From: a virus | DNA: 64,000 bases | IMG/VR virus record: IMGVR_UViG_3300010160_000045 | Location: 1-64,000 of that record | Direction: 5' to 3' (one strand) | Shown: positions 1 through 10,900 of the stretch, piece after piece | Position numbering within the stretch: the stretch's first letter is position 1 | Layout of the letters: every line of letters begins with the position of its first letter | The notes under the pieces: generated by a model | What the model was told of the DNA's origin: nothing | Database searches by the model: none | What the model saw: only the letters and a program-made list of their open reading frames with translations | Translations under genes and position numbers: made by a program

Positions 1-3000
1 ATTACCATTGCTCTTGGTGCTCTAAATGTAACCTTTGCAGTTCCGCTTGTTAATGCAGTTGTTTCATCACTACACGCTAATTGTATTTCTCTTGAAATCA
101 CTAATGGTGTGCTGCCTAATAGTGTGTTTCCTTCAATTGTCTTTATATTTGTGCCACTTACTAATGTAGCTTGTTTGCCATTAAACGCACTCCAATCAGC
201 AGATGACAATGCGCCTCTGTTAGATGCTGAAGCAGTAGGTAAATTTAATGTATGTGTAGTACCTGTTGAAGAAACAGCGAAATCAGTTCCACTTGTTCCT
301 GCTACTATTGTTTGAGCTGCACCTGTCAAAGAATTAATTGCAGTAATTCCTGTGCCTGCCATTATACCACTTTGTTGTGTTACAGTTAGAATAGTTGATG
401 GTATTATTGGATGAGCAAATGGAGAACTTTGTGCTGCCTCATATAACAATCTAACATGAGTATCTGGCGTACTCCACATTAATTGATAATAATCTCCAGC
501 AGCGACATCTATTACATAATTCCAAGTGGCAATTATTGCTGATGCAGCTGCTCCTCCAGCTAATACTATTTTGCCGCCACTTCCCACAACATCTGTTCCA
601 TTTTTTCTTAGCCAAATATCAACTACATCTGTACCACTATTTGTTCGGTCAAATTGCGCTGAAAATTGTATGTTGTAAATGCCAGTATTAGCAATTGTAA
701 TTCTTGTTAAATTACTTCCATCACTTACCATTGTTACTGCATTACTCAAATCTGTTGTGCCAAACTTCATTGCGTAAGGAGTATTGATGGCAGCAGCAGT
801 TTGGATGGTATTATCTTGGAATGCTCCATAATAACCTAATGGTGTAGGTGTGGCTGTGTTATTTAAAGTGCCTGCACCTGTTAAGGTTAATCCGCTGCCA
901 ATGGTGATTTCTTCCATCACACCTGTAGAAGCGGAATACCTACCGACAAGCTTATTAGTTGCCATAGAAGTAGTAATAGTTCCACTTGTAGTTATTGTTC
1001 CACCGCTAATTAAACCACTTGTTGCTATGCTTGTAACTGTTCCACCTGTAATATCACTCATCATTGCAAAGGTTTCTGTGCCTGCTGCCTTGTTAGGCAA
1101 TTCAAAAAACACATTTGCGGCTAATGTAGTTCCCTTTATTGTGCCAGCGCCAAATGTTGGATTTTGAATTGTGATAGAATCTGGATAAACACTTAATGAA
1201 TTTCCAGAACTATCCTCCATAAATATATTTGAATTTACAACTTGAACATAGTTGCCTACTCCATCATCAACTTTTATTCCATTCGTAGTTGTAAATCCTA
1301 CATCCGTTACTTGTTGGAGGTCGGGTGTAGCACCACCACCACCAATGTAGCTTACTGCCAATGTGGTTAAATTAGTTACTACTATCCTATCATTTGCAAT
1401 GTCAAAATAACGATGATAATTTGCTCCTCCACTTTGAAAAATAGTTGATGCGTAGGCTTTATTATAAAGAAATGCGTATGTAACTGGGGTGCTATAATCA
1501 GCACCAGACATACCTGCATCAATGGTTACGTTTTGTAAGAAATCTCCAAAAGTAAATCCTGTTGCATATTGACCAAATGTATTATTTATACAACCTATCC
1601 CTAAAGTTATTTGATGCGACCTTTGTTCAAATGTATTTAAAATGCAATTATCTCCTAATATATTGTCAGTTGATATAGTATTAAATATGTTGTTAGTACA
1701 ACCTGCCCCCAATGTGTTTGTGCTTGCATCTTGTTCAAATGTATTTTGTGAGCAACCATCTCCAAGTGCATTTGATATTGAACCTTGACCGAATACGTTA
1801 TTTCTGCAATCAATGCTCAATACATTGTAACAAGAATTTTGATGGAAAAAATTGTGATTGCAACTATTTCCCAAAGTATTAGTTATTGCCCTCTGACCAA
1901 ATGTGTTGTAGTAGCAAATATCGCCAAGTACATTTTCACTTGCTTTTGCATTAAATATATTGCCCTCGCAAGTTGCACCAAGTATATTTTCACTTGCATA
2001 TTGTTTAAATGTATTGCTTTGGCAGGCATCACCAAGTTCATTGACCTGTGTGTATTGTTCAAATATATTGCTTCCACTTGTCCCAAGTAGTATTGTATCA
2101 GTAGGGAAAGTTCCATTCCAAGTGTTATTATTTACATCGTATATTGTACCATTTGAAATGGTATCAATCTGCAAATCATAATACACTTGACCACTATAAA
2201 CATCATCAACAATCGTTGCAGTTTTGCTCAGTTGATTTACAGCCTCTGCCTTGCACATTAACTTGTAAGGTGTAGCATCGGTAATGATGTAAATTGTTGT
2301 TAGGCTTAATGTTCCTGCTGTTTCTAATGCTTGTAATGCTGCAACTGTTATCTCTAATACACCTGCTGTAAGTCCTACCTCAACCCAAATGCCATTTGCA
2401 GCATCAGTACAAACGTAAGTAGTGCTGTCATCTAATGTCCATAATGAGCCATCTTGATAGCCTAATGATGCATCATCACTTGTTGTTGGGGCTACATTAA
2501 AGTTATATAACGATTGTCTGATAGTGTTACCAGAGCTGCCCATAATATATCTGCGACCTGCCTCCCACTTACTTTCAAAGCCTACTCCACATATTTCAGC
2601 AATTCCTTTTGTCCCTCCTAATCCAGCATCAATAGTTCCCTCTCTTAATCTTGAAGTGTTGGCAAATAGCAAGCCTTGTGTAGCATCAAACTCAATATCA
2701 TTTGCGCCAGATGTGTTGCCTAATATTAATGTCTGTGCTAAGTCTTGTGAACCGCCTGTAATGTCTGCAAGTGTAGCAAATACATTCGTTACGTTTGGAG
2801 CGTTAGCACCCTGTATAGCCGCTAATTCATCTGATGTAAGCGGAGAGTTAACAACAGGGTTTTCAGGGTCTGCATTATTTACTAAGTTTCCCGTTACAGA
2901 CTGAACGCCACCTAATGGTGCTGTTGCTATTAAAGGACTTGCAGGCGTACCGTCACCTGTTATAGTTGACCCGTCAACAGATATTCTTACAATAGGATTT

Positions 3001-3368
3001 TGAGGGTCTGTATTATTTGTATTTAGACCTCTTACAGTCTCTACATAATTAAGAATATTAGTATTAGCTGTTGGAGGAGGATTGCCGTAGTTGTAGTTTG
3101 TGCCTACGCAGTCTAAGCCTATAGCCTGCTCCCCTATCTGTTGGATGATATTCCAAACATCTGTGCTGTCTATACAGCCATCAACAACTAATTGCTCAGA
3201 ATCTGTTAGAAAGTCTATCCAATTGCCAAGCTGAATTAATGACTGAGACTGCTCTGCTGTTGCCTCCTCGCCCTGCTGCCACCTCTCTAAAATATCAGAA
3301 GCAAGCAAGTGTCTTATGTTTCTCGCTTGAGCTATGGCATTGATTATGTCGTTATGGAATACAACCAT
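1..3368 (-). CDS. Tail fibre / receptor-binding protein, C-terminus outside window
   Basis: The frame stays open from an ATG at 3368 to the window edge (1,122 codons, C-terminus missing). The N-terminus (MVVFHNDIINAIAQARN) is helical and probably attaches to the particle. It is followed by Gly/Thr/Asn-rich beta repeats, nine 18-residue repeats at about residues 443-604, and a jelly-roll-like stretch at about residues 843-990 (from GYYGAFQDN to SPFAHPIIPS) of the kind found in phage fibres. A further beta region (KVTFRAPRAM) starts at the edge. It is the last visible gene of the leftward late block, after the 496-aa protein, as expected for a host-recognition fibre. The fibre role is inferred from composition, repeats and position; the receptor is unknown. 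Confidence 0.85.
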   Translation of the reverse strand, partial: MVVFHNDIINAIAQARNIRHLLASDILERWQQGEEATAEQSQSLIQLGNWIDFLTDSEQLVVDGCIDSTDVWNIIQQIGEQAIGLDCVGTNYNYGNPPPTANTNILNYVETVRGLNTNNTDPQNPIVRISVDGSTITGDGTPASPLIATAPLGGVQSVTGNLVNNADPENPVVNSPLTSDELAAIQGANAPNVTNVFATLADITGGSQDLAQTLILGNTSGANDIEFDATQGLLFANTSRLREGTIDAGLGGTKGIAEICGVGFESKWEAGRRYIMGSSGNTIRQSLYNFNVAPTTSDDASLGYQDGSLWTLDDSTTYVCTDAANGIWVEVGLTAGVLEITVAALQALETAGTLSLTTIYIITDATPYKLMCKAEAVNQLSKTATIVDDVYSGQVYYDLQIDTISNGTIYDVNNNTWNGTFPTDTILLGTSGSNIFEQYTQVNELGDACQSNTFKQYASENILGATCEGNIFNAKASENVLGDICYYNTFGQRAITNTLGNSCNHNFFHQNSCYNVLSIDCRNNVFGQGSISNALGDGCSQNTFEQDASTNTLGAGCTNNIFNTISTDNILGDNCILNTFEQRSHQITLGIGCINNTFGQYATGFTFGDFLQNVTIDAGMSGADYSTPVTYAFLYNKAYASTIFQSGGANYHRYFDIANDRIVVTNLTTLAVSYIGGGGATPDLQQVTDVGFTTTNGIKVDDGVGNYVQVVNSNIFMEDSSGNSLSVYPDSITIQNPTFGAGTIKGTTLAANVFFELPNKAAGTETFAMMSDITGGTVTSIATSGLISGGTITTSGTITTSMATNKLVGRYSASTGVMEEITIGSGLTLTGAGTLNNTATPTPLGYYGAFQDNTIQTAAAINTPYAMKFGTTDLSNAVTMVSDGSNLTRITIANTGIYNIQFSAQFDRTNSGTDVVDIWLRKNGTDVVGSGGKIVLAGGAAASAIIATWNYVIDVAAGDYYQLMWSTPDTHVRLLYEAAQSSPFAHPIIPSTILTVTQQSGIMAGTGITAINSLTGAAQTIVAGTSGTDFAVSSTGTTHTLNLPTASASNRGALSSADWSAFNGKQATLVSGTNIKTIEGNTLLGSTPLVISREIQLACSDETTALTSGTAKVTFRAPRAMV
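1557..2042 (-). repeat. Nine tandem 54-bp units encoding 18-residue Cys-containing beta-helix repeats
   Basis: Inside the fibre gene, nine consecutive 18-residue units fit N-x-L-G-x-x-C-x-x-N-x-F-x-Q-x-x-x-x, for example NALGDGCSQNTFEQDAST. Eighteen residues is three hexapeptides, which suits one coil of a beta-helix. The Leu, Cys, Asn and Phe positions are almost invariant while the others vary, so one Cys per coil would stack along the helix. Confidence 0.85.
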
Positions 3369-3397
3369 TTTTTTATACGTTTAAATAAGTTAGTCAG

Positions 3398-4888
3398 TCA
3401 GCACCCACAGCCACAACTTGAACAAACAGCATTTATCTTTTTGATAAACCCGTTACTCACGCTGTAAGCCGAATAATTAAACTCATCAATAGCAGTCTCT
3501 AACCAAGAGTTTAGCTCCTCTGCTCTGCCCGTTAAAGTCCTACAAGTAGCACTCCTTGCCTGTGTTTTTCTTACACAGCATCTTGCATTTGTTACTACAA
3601 GAGCATAGGTGGTGCATTGGAAGGTAGCGTCAACTACAAAAGTATTGCTGATTTGCCAATTTCCATCAGAGAAACTTACACCAGCATCTAAGTCATTAGA
3701 ATTAAGAATCAACTGAGTGTCTGTATCATTGGCAGGGAAGCCCGTAAAAACGTACTCCTCGCCTGTAAGTGAATTTATAATAGTGCCTGTCTGCCCTGTG
3801 TAAGTCCCAACAGGAAGTGTAGCATAGCTTAAAACAATTTGATTCGTTGTCCCAGCAACAAGAGATGCACTCAATCCAGAGCAAACAGTAACGCCCTCTA
3901 AAAGAGTTCTAATGATTACTATCTGTTCGTTAGTGGCTTCATACTCTCCACCAGCAAACAGGCTCAACATTAAAGCGTATGCAGCATTTATCTCCTCCAG
4001 CAAGGATACCTGAGCTGGGTCATTTGGGTTGTAATTATTTTGAAATATCTCTACCTGAGATTGTATGGATGTAACTACAAGTAAGTAAGCCGTTCCCTCG
4101 TTCAATAGTGCAGGGTAGTTTCCTTCATCATCAAAGGTACAAAGAACGCTCACATAGTCTGTATATACTCCATCGGGGTATACTATAGTTTGTGTAGTGT
4201 TGTTGTTTTGACTTACAGCCGAATTAGGAGCAAAAGCCCAAGTATAAGGGTACTCCTCTGATAGTAATGTATTTGTAATTACATTGTAATAACCAAAGGC
4301 AGTAGGAAATACCGCTGTTGTGTCTGCTAATTCTGTGTTTATTGTTACACTTGCAGGCAATGTAGCTACTGGGGTTAATGCTCCTCCAGCAGTTACTCCT
4401 GCTAATAAATTTGTCAGATAGGTTATCCAAATATTTGCATTGGTGTAATCCTCTGTATCAAAGTAATCTTGAATATCTTGTCTTATTACTACTGCCGCAT
4501 TGTAAGTTGCAATCTCCCTGCCTGTTGTTTGTGGCATTAAAGGAATACCTGCATCAATAGCTGTAGTGTTAAGCATATAAGCTTCTGAACTATAATCTAC
4601 AGATATACCGTCAGCAAAACTACCATAATACCTATACACACCATCATTATAAACACTCCCAAAGCCTGCTGTTGTAGATAACAAACTAACAGTATAAGGA
4701 GGTGAGCCTATTTGATTAATATTAGGAAACAAAGTTGACGAAAAGTCATAGTTTGTTGCTGGTAATGTATTGTATAGTACCGCAGATAACTCTATTTGGT
4801 CTGGTGGAAATGGAGAAATACTTGCTACCGCAAAGTTTATTTCCGTTGCCCCTGCATTAAGCGTTAGTGTAGTAGTGTAAGTTGCCAT
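3398..4888 (-). CDS. Late structural protein with cysteine-rich C-terminus, unknown function
   Basis: A 496-aa protein, ATG at 4888, preceded by a TAAATTTG -7 box. The N-terminal half is Thr/Ser/Ala/Tyr-rich and beta-like, in the style of phage tail proteins. The last 65 residues carry many cysteines (RCC, ATC, and a terminal CSSCGCGC), which suggests disulfides or metal binding. It lies between the giant polyvalent protein and the fibre, so a tail adaptor or tail-tip role is plausible by position. No family was recognised. Confidence 0.75.
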   Translation of the reverse strand: MATYTTTLTLNAGATEINFAVASISPFPPDQIELSAVLYNTLPATNYDFSSTLFPNINQIGSPPYTVSLLSTTAGFGSVYNDGVYRYYGSFADGISVDYSSEAYMLNTTAIDAGIPLMPQTTGREIATYNAAVVIRQDIQDYFDTEDYTNANIWITYLTNLLAGVTAGGALTPVATLPASVTINTELADTTAVFPTAFGYYNVITNTLLSEEYPYTWAFAPNSAVSQNNNTTQTIVYPDGVYTDYVSVLCTFDDEGNYPALLNEGTAYLLVVTSIQSQVEIFQNNYNPNDPAQVSLLEEINAAYALMLSLFAGGEYEATNEQIVIIRTLLEGVTVCSGLSASLVAGTTNQIVLSYATLPVGTYTGQTGTIINSLTGEEYVFTGFPANDTDTQLILNSNDLDAGVSFSDGNWQISNTFVVDATFQCTTYALVVTNARCCVRKTQARSATCRTLTGRAEELNSWLETAIDEFNYSAYSVSNGFIKKINAVCSSCGCGC

Positions 4889-4904
4889 TCTTTATTTTTT
4901 GTTA

Positions 4905-4912
4905 CAAATTTA
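4905..4912 (-). promoter_or_regulatory. Bacteroidota-type -7 box (TAAATTTG) before the 496-aa gene
   Basis: Read on the minus strand, TAAATTTG matches TAnnTTTG exactly and lies 17 bases before the ATG at 4888. No TTTG sits at the -33 position; instead there is the A-rich block TTAAAAAACACGCAAG about 15 bases further upstream. A similar block precedes the portal gene, so a phage factor could substitute for -33 recognition (inference). Confidence 0.55.
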
Positions 4913-4963
4913 TGTTTTAATGTATTTCTTGCGTGTTTTTTAAAAAACTATTTTAATGTTAAT

Positions 4964-7900
4964 TTACTCCTCAGGTGGCGGTGGCAAAATAGAGTTAACC
5001 TTATCGTTAAATCTTTCTGTATCTTTATCTGCATCAATAGAACCTTTTCTGTAAAATTGATACATAGTATCTTTTAATTTGTAGTAATAGTCTTTTAATT
5101 TAGACAAATACTCATCTCTTTCGTACTTATTTGCATCAAGTTTATTTACAAGTTCAGTTCTTTTATACCCCTCTATTGCATTTGACATATCATTTAACAA
5201 CTCGTTTGTGTACTCGTCTTTGGTGTATGCCTTTTTAGTCTTTTTGTTAATTTCCAACCCTCCATCTGCGTCTAAAGGAACAGTAACTTCATTTCTTTTG
5301 CTATATGCAAACTCAATGCCTTTGCCAATTAGCTTTCTTGTATTGTCTGTGAAATCATCGTACTGCTCATTAGATGGAGAAACAAATGATTCTGATTTTA
5401 TTGTAGCTAATTGCGTGCTTTTTCTGCCTACTAAACTTTCTTTGTAGCCTACGCTCTCTACCCACTTTTCTATTTTGGGCTTGTTATCCCTTGAAAACAT
5501 TGCAATAAAGCCTTGAACTCCCTCTCTATTTACCTCTGTTGCTTCCAATGGTCTACCCATATAATTAGGTCTTTTATTATCATAAGTCAAACCTGCTAAT
5601 CCCATTTGCTTTTGAACTTTCTCTGACAATGTTTTTGCTTCTTGGTAAGACTTATCTCCTGACAAATATCTTGCTCCTTGTAAACTTTGATTAACAAAAC
5701 CACTCCACAGCATATAACTACCTACGTATGAAATTATATTATTTTCAAGAACATTAAAAAACTTTTCTGTTCCCCCTGTGTAAAGGGCGTACATAAGACT
5801 TTGCCTTTCACTCTTTCCCATTAAGGATGGATTTTGCATTAAACTAAGAACAACCTTATTTCCAGCCTCCGCTATCTTGTCCATTCTTTTGCTTGCTGCG
5901 CTATTATAAACTTTTTTAGGGTCGTCTTTTTTTGTTAAAGCCTCATAAATATTAGCATCTATCCCCATAGCTATACCTAAACCTGCAAGTCGCATCAATG
6001 GTATTTTATATCCAAAAATAGTTAATGTGTTTTCTGCCTCAGAACGCTCTTGGGCAGTTGTGTTTCCGCCTAAGTCATCCTTGCCTACTTTCATACCCTT
6101 TATACTCAATCTTTCTTTCTTTTCTTCTTCTGATTCATCATCATCACCCATATTAGCTATCGCAGCGCCCAATCCATACATTAAAATATTTATAGCTATT
6201 GCATTTGCCGCAAGGCTTTTTGCCTTTTCTTGAACTCTTATTTTGTGCATCTTTTCCTCAACCGTTGTTTCTGGCATCCTTGTTGCACCAATAGCTTTTA
6301 TAATAGACTTTGACAGTCCGTATATCAATTCTAATTCAAGTCCTTTCTCATAAACATTTGCTACACCTCTGACAAATGGATACTCAATTTTTGTGTATGC
6401 CTCTCCTATTTTATTTGCAATAAGTTTTGCTGTTTCTTCATTATAGCTTCCCTTTTTGGTTGATAAAAATATAATTCCGTTTACTATTTTATCAATAGCA
6501 AACTTAGGAACACCCAATGATTTTTGCAAAAGCATCCCAGACAATGTGGCTATCCCAAGATTATCCTTCAATTCAGACTTAAAAGTATTTTCATCTGCCT
6601 CCATATTTGCTAACTCCCTCACAATTGGAGGTACTTGGCTTTCTCTTAATATTTCATAAGTTCTTCTTTTTACATTAGCAGGTGTTGGCTTTTTGCCAGA
6701 CTTTATTACATCTTGTAATGCTTGTGCATAAAATTCATCAAACTTTGTCTTTTTTAGTGCTTCATTAACAAGAATATCTATTTCCGCTTGTGTGGCATTT
6801 GGATTTTGCTTTTTAAACATTGCATCAAATTCTCCTTTGTCGTAGCTTACAGAAAGAGCTTTCTTAACCATTGCATCTATTTCAGATTTAGTAGCGGTAG
6901 GATTTTCTATTTTAAAATATTTTGCCAAATAAAAAGGGTCATAAGCATCTGTAAACATTTGTTGAAATGTTGCATCGGTTGCATCCAAAACTCTACTTAC
7001 ATACTTACCAGAACTTATATACTTATTTTTTTTACCATATTCCAATGGTCTAAAATAAGGCATTCCTGTATTATTTACTTCAACACTTGTTTTAGATGAT
7101 TGATTTATTCCTCCACTAAAGAAAATATCATTAAAGTTTCCTTTATTTATACCTTTTATACTTTGAGGGATAAAAGAAAAATTTAATCTTGCCGCCATAC
7201 CTGTTGCTACTACACCTCCTTGACCTGTATTGCCAATTAAATTCGTTAATGCTGTTATAGGTCTTCCCAATAACCCTGCAAACCTTATTGCCGATGCTGT
7301 GTCCATAAAAGATAAAGGTTGCTTAGACGCTATAAAGGCTGTCATTTCTTCTATGGCTTGATTCTTTAAGTTTCCATCTGCTGAATTTTCAACATTTTCA
7401 GCTAATTGTCTTGCTGTTTTCCAGTCGGCTGCGCTCATCATTTGCAACCCCTTGGCAACTGCCAACTCATTTAGTATATCCTCATTGCCATCTTTTAATA
7501 TACCTAATCTATTTTCTACAAGTATCTTTCCAATCTTTCCTTGTACTGCTGCTGTTTTCTTTTTAGTTGACTTTTTATCGCTTAACTCTTTTTCTACATA
7601 CTTATCAGCTATTTTCTTCCTTTGCTTGTCTATCTCTTGGTCATACTTTCTAACAATAGCATCTAAAACATTTTCTACTTGGGCGTTATCGTAATCTTGT
7701 AATTGATTTTTAACCAACTTTTGAATACTTTCTCTCATTACATCGACATCGCCATTTGCTCCTTCAATTATTTGCTTCCAGTTAACTAACTTGCCATTTC
7801 CGTAACCGCTTTGAATTAATTTTTCTCTTATTACTTTGAAGATTTTATTTTCAGAAAGTAAATTATCATAAATAAAGTTAGTATAGCCATCAAGATATTC

Positions 7901-10900
7901 AGTTAAATTATCCTTTTCTGCTTGGCTCAAATCATTGTCAGCTTTTATTTTAGCTTTTACCTGAGTTACTGCATCATTCCACATATTAGCATCCGCACCA
8001 CCATTATTGATAGCATCTAACGCAAACTTAATAGCTTCAACCTCGCTTTGTTTAGCTGTTTGTACTTTGCCTTTTTCACCCTTTTTAGTTACGTCTGCTG
8101 TCTTTTCTTTTAAGGCTTTAAGTATTTCATCTAAATAAGTTTTTTGTTTGGCTATTGAGCCATTCATAGCTTTCTTAGCATCTTTAATAACAAAGTCAGC
8201 CAACTCTTCTGAATGTTCTTTCTTTTCTCCCTTTTTAGCCTTAGCCGCAATTTTAGCTTCTGCCTCTGCTTTCTTTCTTTCTAACTCCTCAATCTTTGCT
8301 TTATTTGCTACTTCTAATCCCTCTAAGTCTGCTCTTAACTGCTCGTTGCTGCTTAACCCATCTGCAAATGCTAAGTCTTTTGTGATTAACAAATCTCTTG
8401 TTTGAACGTATAGACTCTCTAATTCCTTTGGGTCTATTTTCTTGCCTAAGTATCTACCAAATGCTTTTGCAAACTCAGATATGTTAGTAGGCTTCTTCTC
8501 CATAATTCCATAAGCCAACTTTTGAGGAGCTGTCATACTTTCCATATCTTGAAATAATCCTCCTGCAAGTATGTCTTTAGCAAAATTAGCTAAGTCACTT
8601 TCCTTAAACTCTCTGGTTGCCTTTACTCCTTTGTAAGCAGTTTTGCTTGGCTTAGGCTCTCTCGGCTTCCTTGCTTTTAAAGCATCTATTTCAGCTTGAT
8701 ACTGTGCAATTGCCTCTTTATACTGACCTTCGGTTTCTTCACGACCTAATGTTTGCTCAAAGAAATAATCAACTTGCTTGTAAGCATCTTTTAAATCAGC
8801 CTTTAAATCTCTTATACTTTCTTTTAACGCTTCGTGTGCTGGCTTAACATACTTGTTTGTTTGTCTTTTAGCCCAAACTAATCTACCCTCCGTTGTTAAT
8901 GAACCTAAAAGCTTATAAGCGTTAATCGCTCTACCAAAACTTGTCCCTTGATTGATATATTGCTCTGCTACATCAACTGCATTGTTTAAGGCTTCTTTTC
9001 TTATTTGTTCTGTTGCCCCGAACTTAGCTAACTTGTTATACATTCCTATTAAAGACTGTTGTATAGCAACTTTTTCAGTATAGCCATCAAACTCTCCTTT
9101 GTCTAACAATGATTTTATTTTTTCTAATCCTGCCATTTCTCCGTACTCGCCAATGTAGTAGTCTATAACTTCATTTGTGCTTAATCCTACTTGTTTTAAT
9201 GTTTCTGGAGTGTACTCTGACATTTTCGCTACCTTTTCCTTTACCTCATCTGAGATAGTTGGATTGGCAAGTATGTTTTCTGCACCTTGTCTTAACTCTC
9301 CCTTTGTGCCAATAGTTTGTAACACTTTTCTCATTCCCTCAATATCGTTTTCTATTGCAGGAAACATCTCTTTTAATACGTCTGTTACATTGTATCTTTT
9401 AGCTTTTTTGTTTGCTATTAGTTCTGATGCAGCATCCCAAATATCTTGTGCAAATTCAGATTGACCTAATCCTTTTTCTTTTAACTTATCGGCTAACGAC
9501 TTTAACCCTCCTGCTTTTTTATTACTCTCTAAAGCGGCTGAGTTTAAGTTATTTATTGCCTCTACATTTTCTTCTCGTATCTTTTCTGCTTCGTTGAAGT
9601 TTTCTTCGCCAAATACTTTTCTGAATACTTTTTTCATTGGTTCGCTTGGTGCTATCAATGTTTTATTCATAATGTCATAAAGCTCGGCTAAGTGCTGTCT
9701 AAACGCTTCAAATATCTTAGCCATTTTAGACTGCTGAGGTGTTTCTCTCTTAACGTCTGTTTCAGTAGCAAAGTATTGTTCCGCTTGCGTTGCAAACCAC
9801 TCGTGTACACTTGTTCCTTTGTCTGTCTTGTTGTTCTCTACATCAAAGTCCCTTAATGTTTTTATAACATCTTCTACCTTTTCTTTGCTTTTGGTATCTT
9901 TGATATACTCCTCTGCAATAGTTCTTAGGTCTGCTTCGCTTTCCTTATTTGTTGCGCTTGCCTCAATTATTCTGTCTAAGTAGTCGTGTCCTAACATCTC
10001 ATGTACTGCTGTGGTGCTATCAGCTTTTTCGTACATATTTATTATACGCTTCATTTTAGCAGCGTCTTTTGTCCAGCTGCCTTTGCGGTCTTGATACATC
10101 TTTGCTTTGTCAGTATCGCCAAATTGTTTTTTAAGTTTTTTACTTTCTTGATATATCTCTCTAAATTCAGGGTCAGACATATTTGTTTTTCCCTTGTAAG
10201 AAGAAATCATATTTACACCTCCAAAAGTCCCTCCATCGGAATGATACGCCACGCCATCTTTATATCCCCAATTTCTTTGCGCTGTAAAATCATTCCAAAG
10301 AACTTCATAACTTGTAACGTCTTGTAGCCCATATTTAGCAAGAACATCTTGCAACTTGCTTACTTTATTGTCAAAATCTTTTTGGCTAAACTGTTGCAAT
10401 TCTTTAAGCATTTGACCTGCTGTTGATGTGCCTATTTCATTTCCATCTACATCAAATGTTTGTACAACATCAGATGTTTTTATTCTTGGAGTGTTTTCGG
10501 CAACAACATAATTTAACCCTCTTTCAAAAACTTTGGGAACAATTCCTAAATAAAAATCTCCTTCGTAAATATTCTGATTTAACCCTCTTGCTGTTTTAGC
10601 AACTTTTAATACCTTGCCATCTCCTAAGTCATAAACATCTCTATCGCTTCCGCTTCCAATCTTTTTTAAGTTAGAAAAGTCAAATCTTTCTCTTGCTACC
10701 TTGTCAGTATCGTAATTAAATCCTATTGGTTTTCCATCTCTTGTTTGAAATCCACTATTTTTTTCTGACTCTTGGAACAATTGCTTATTTTTAACTAACC
10801 TGTCCTCTACAAACTTAACTGCCGCTTTTGCATCTGCAACTGAATAAAATTCACCGATTATACCTCCATCTGCGTATAGTAGGTATGTTTTCTTTTTATC

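Noticed and set aside
850-1167. Plus-strand 105-codon frame opposite the fibre gene
   Set aside because: It is the antisense of repeat-rich fibre coding sequence; Val/Pro/Ile-rich composition is an artefact. Other plus-strand frames over 1-33 kb were rejected for the same reason.
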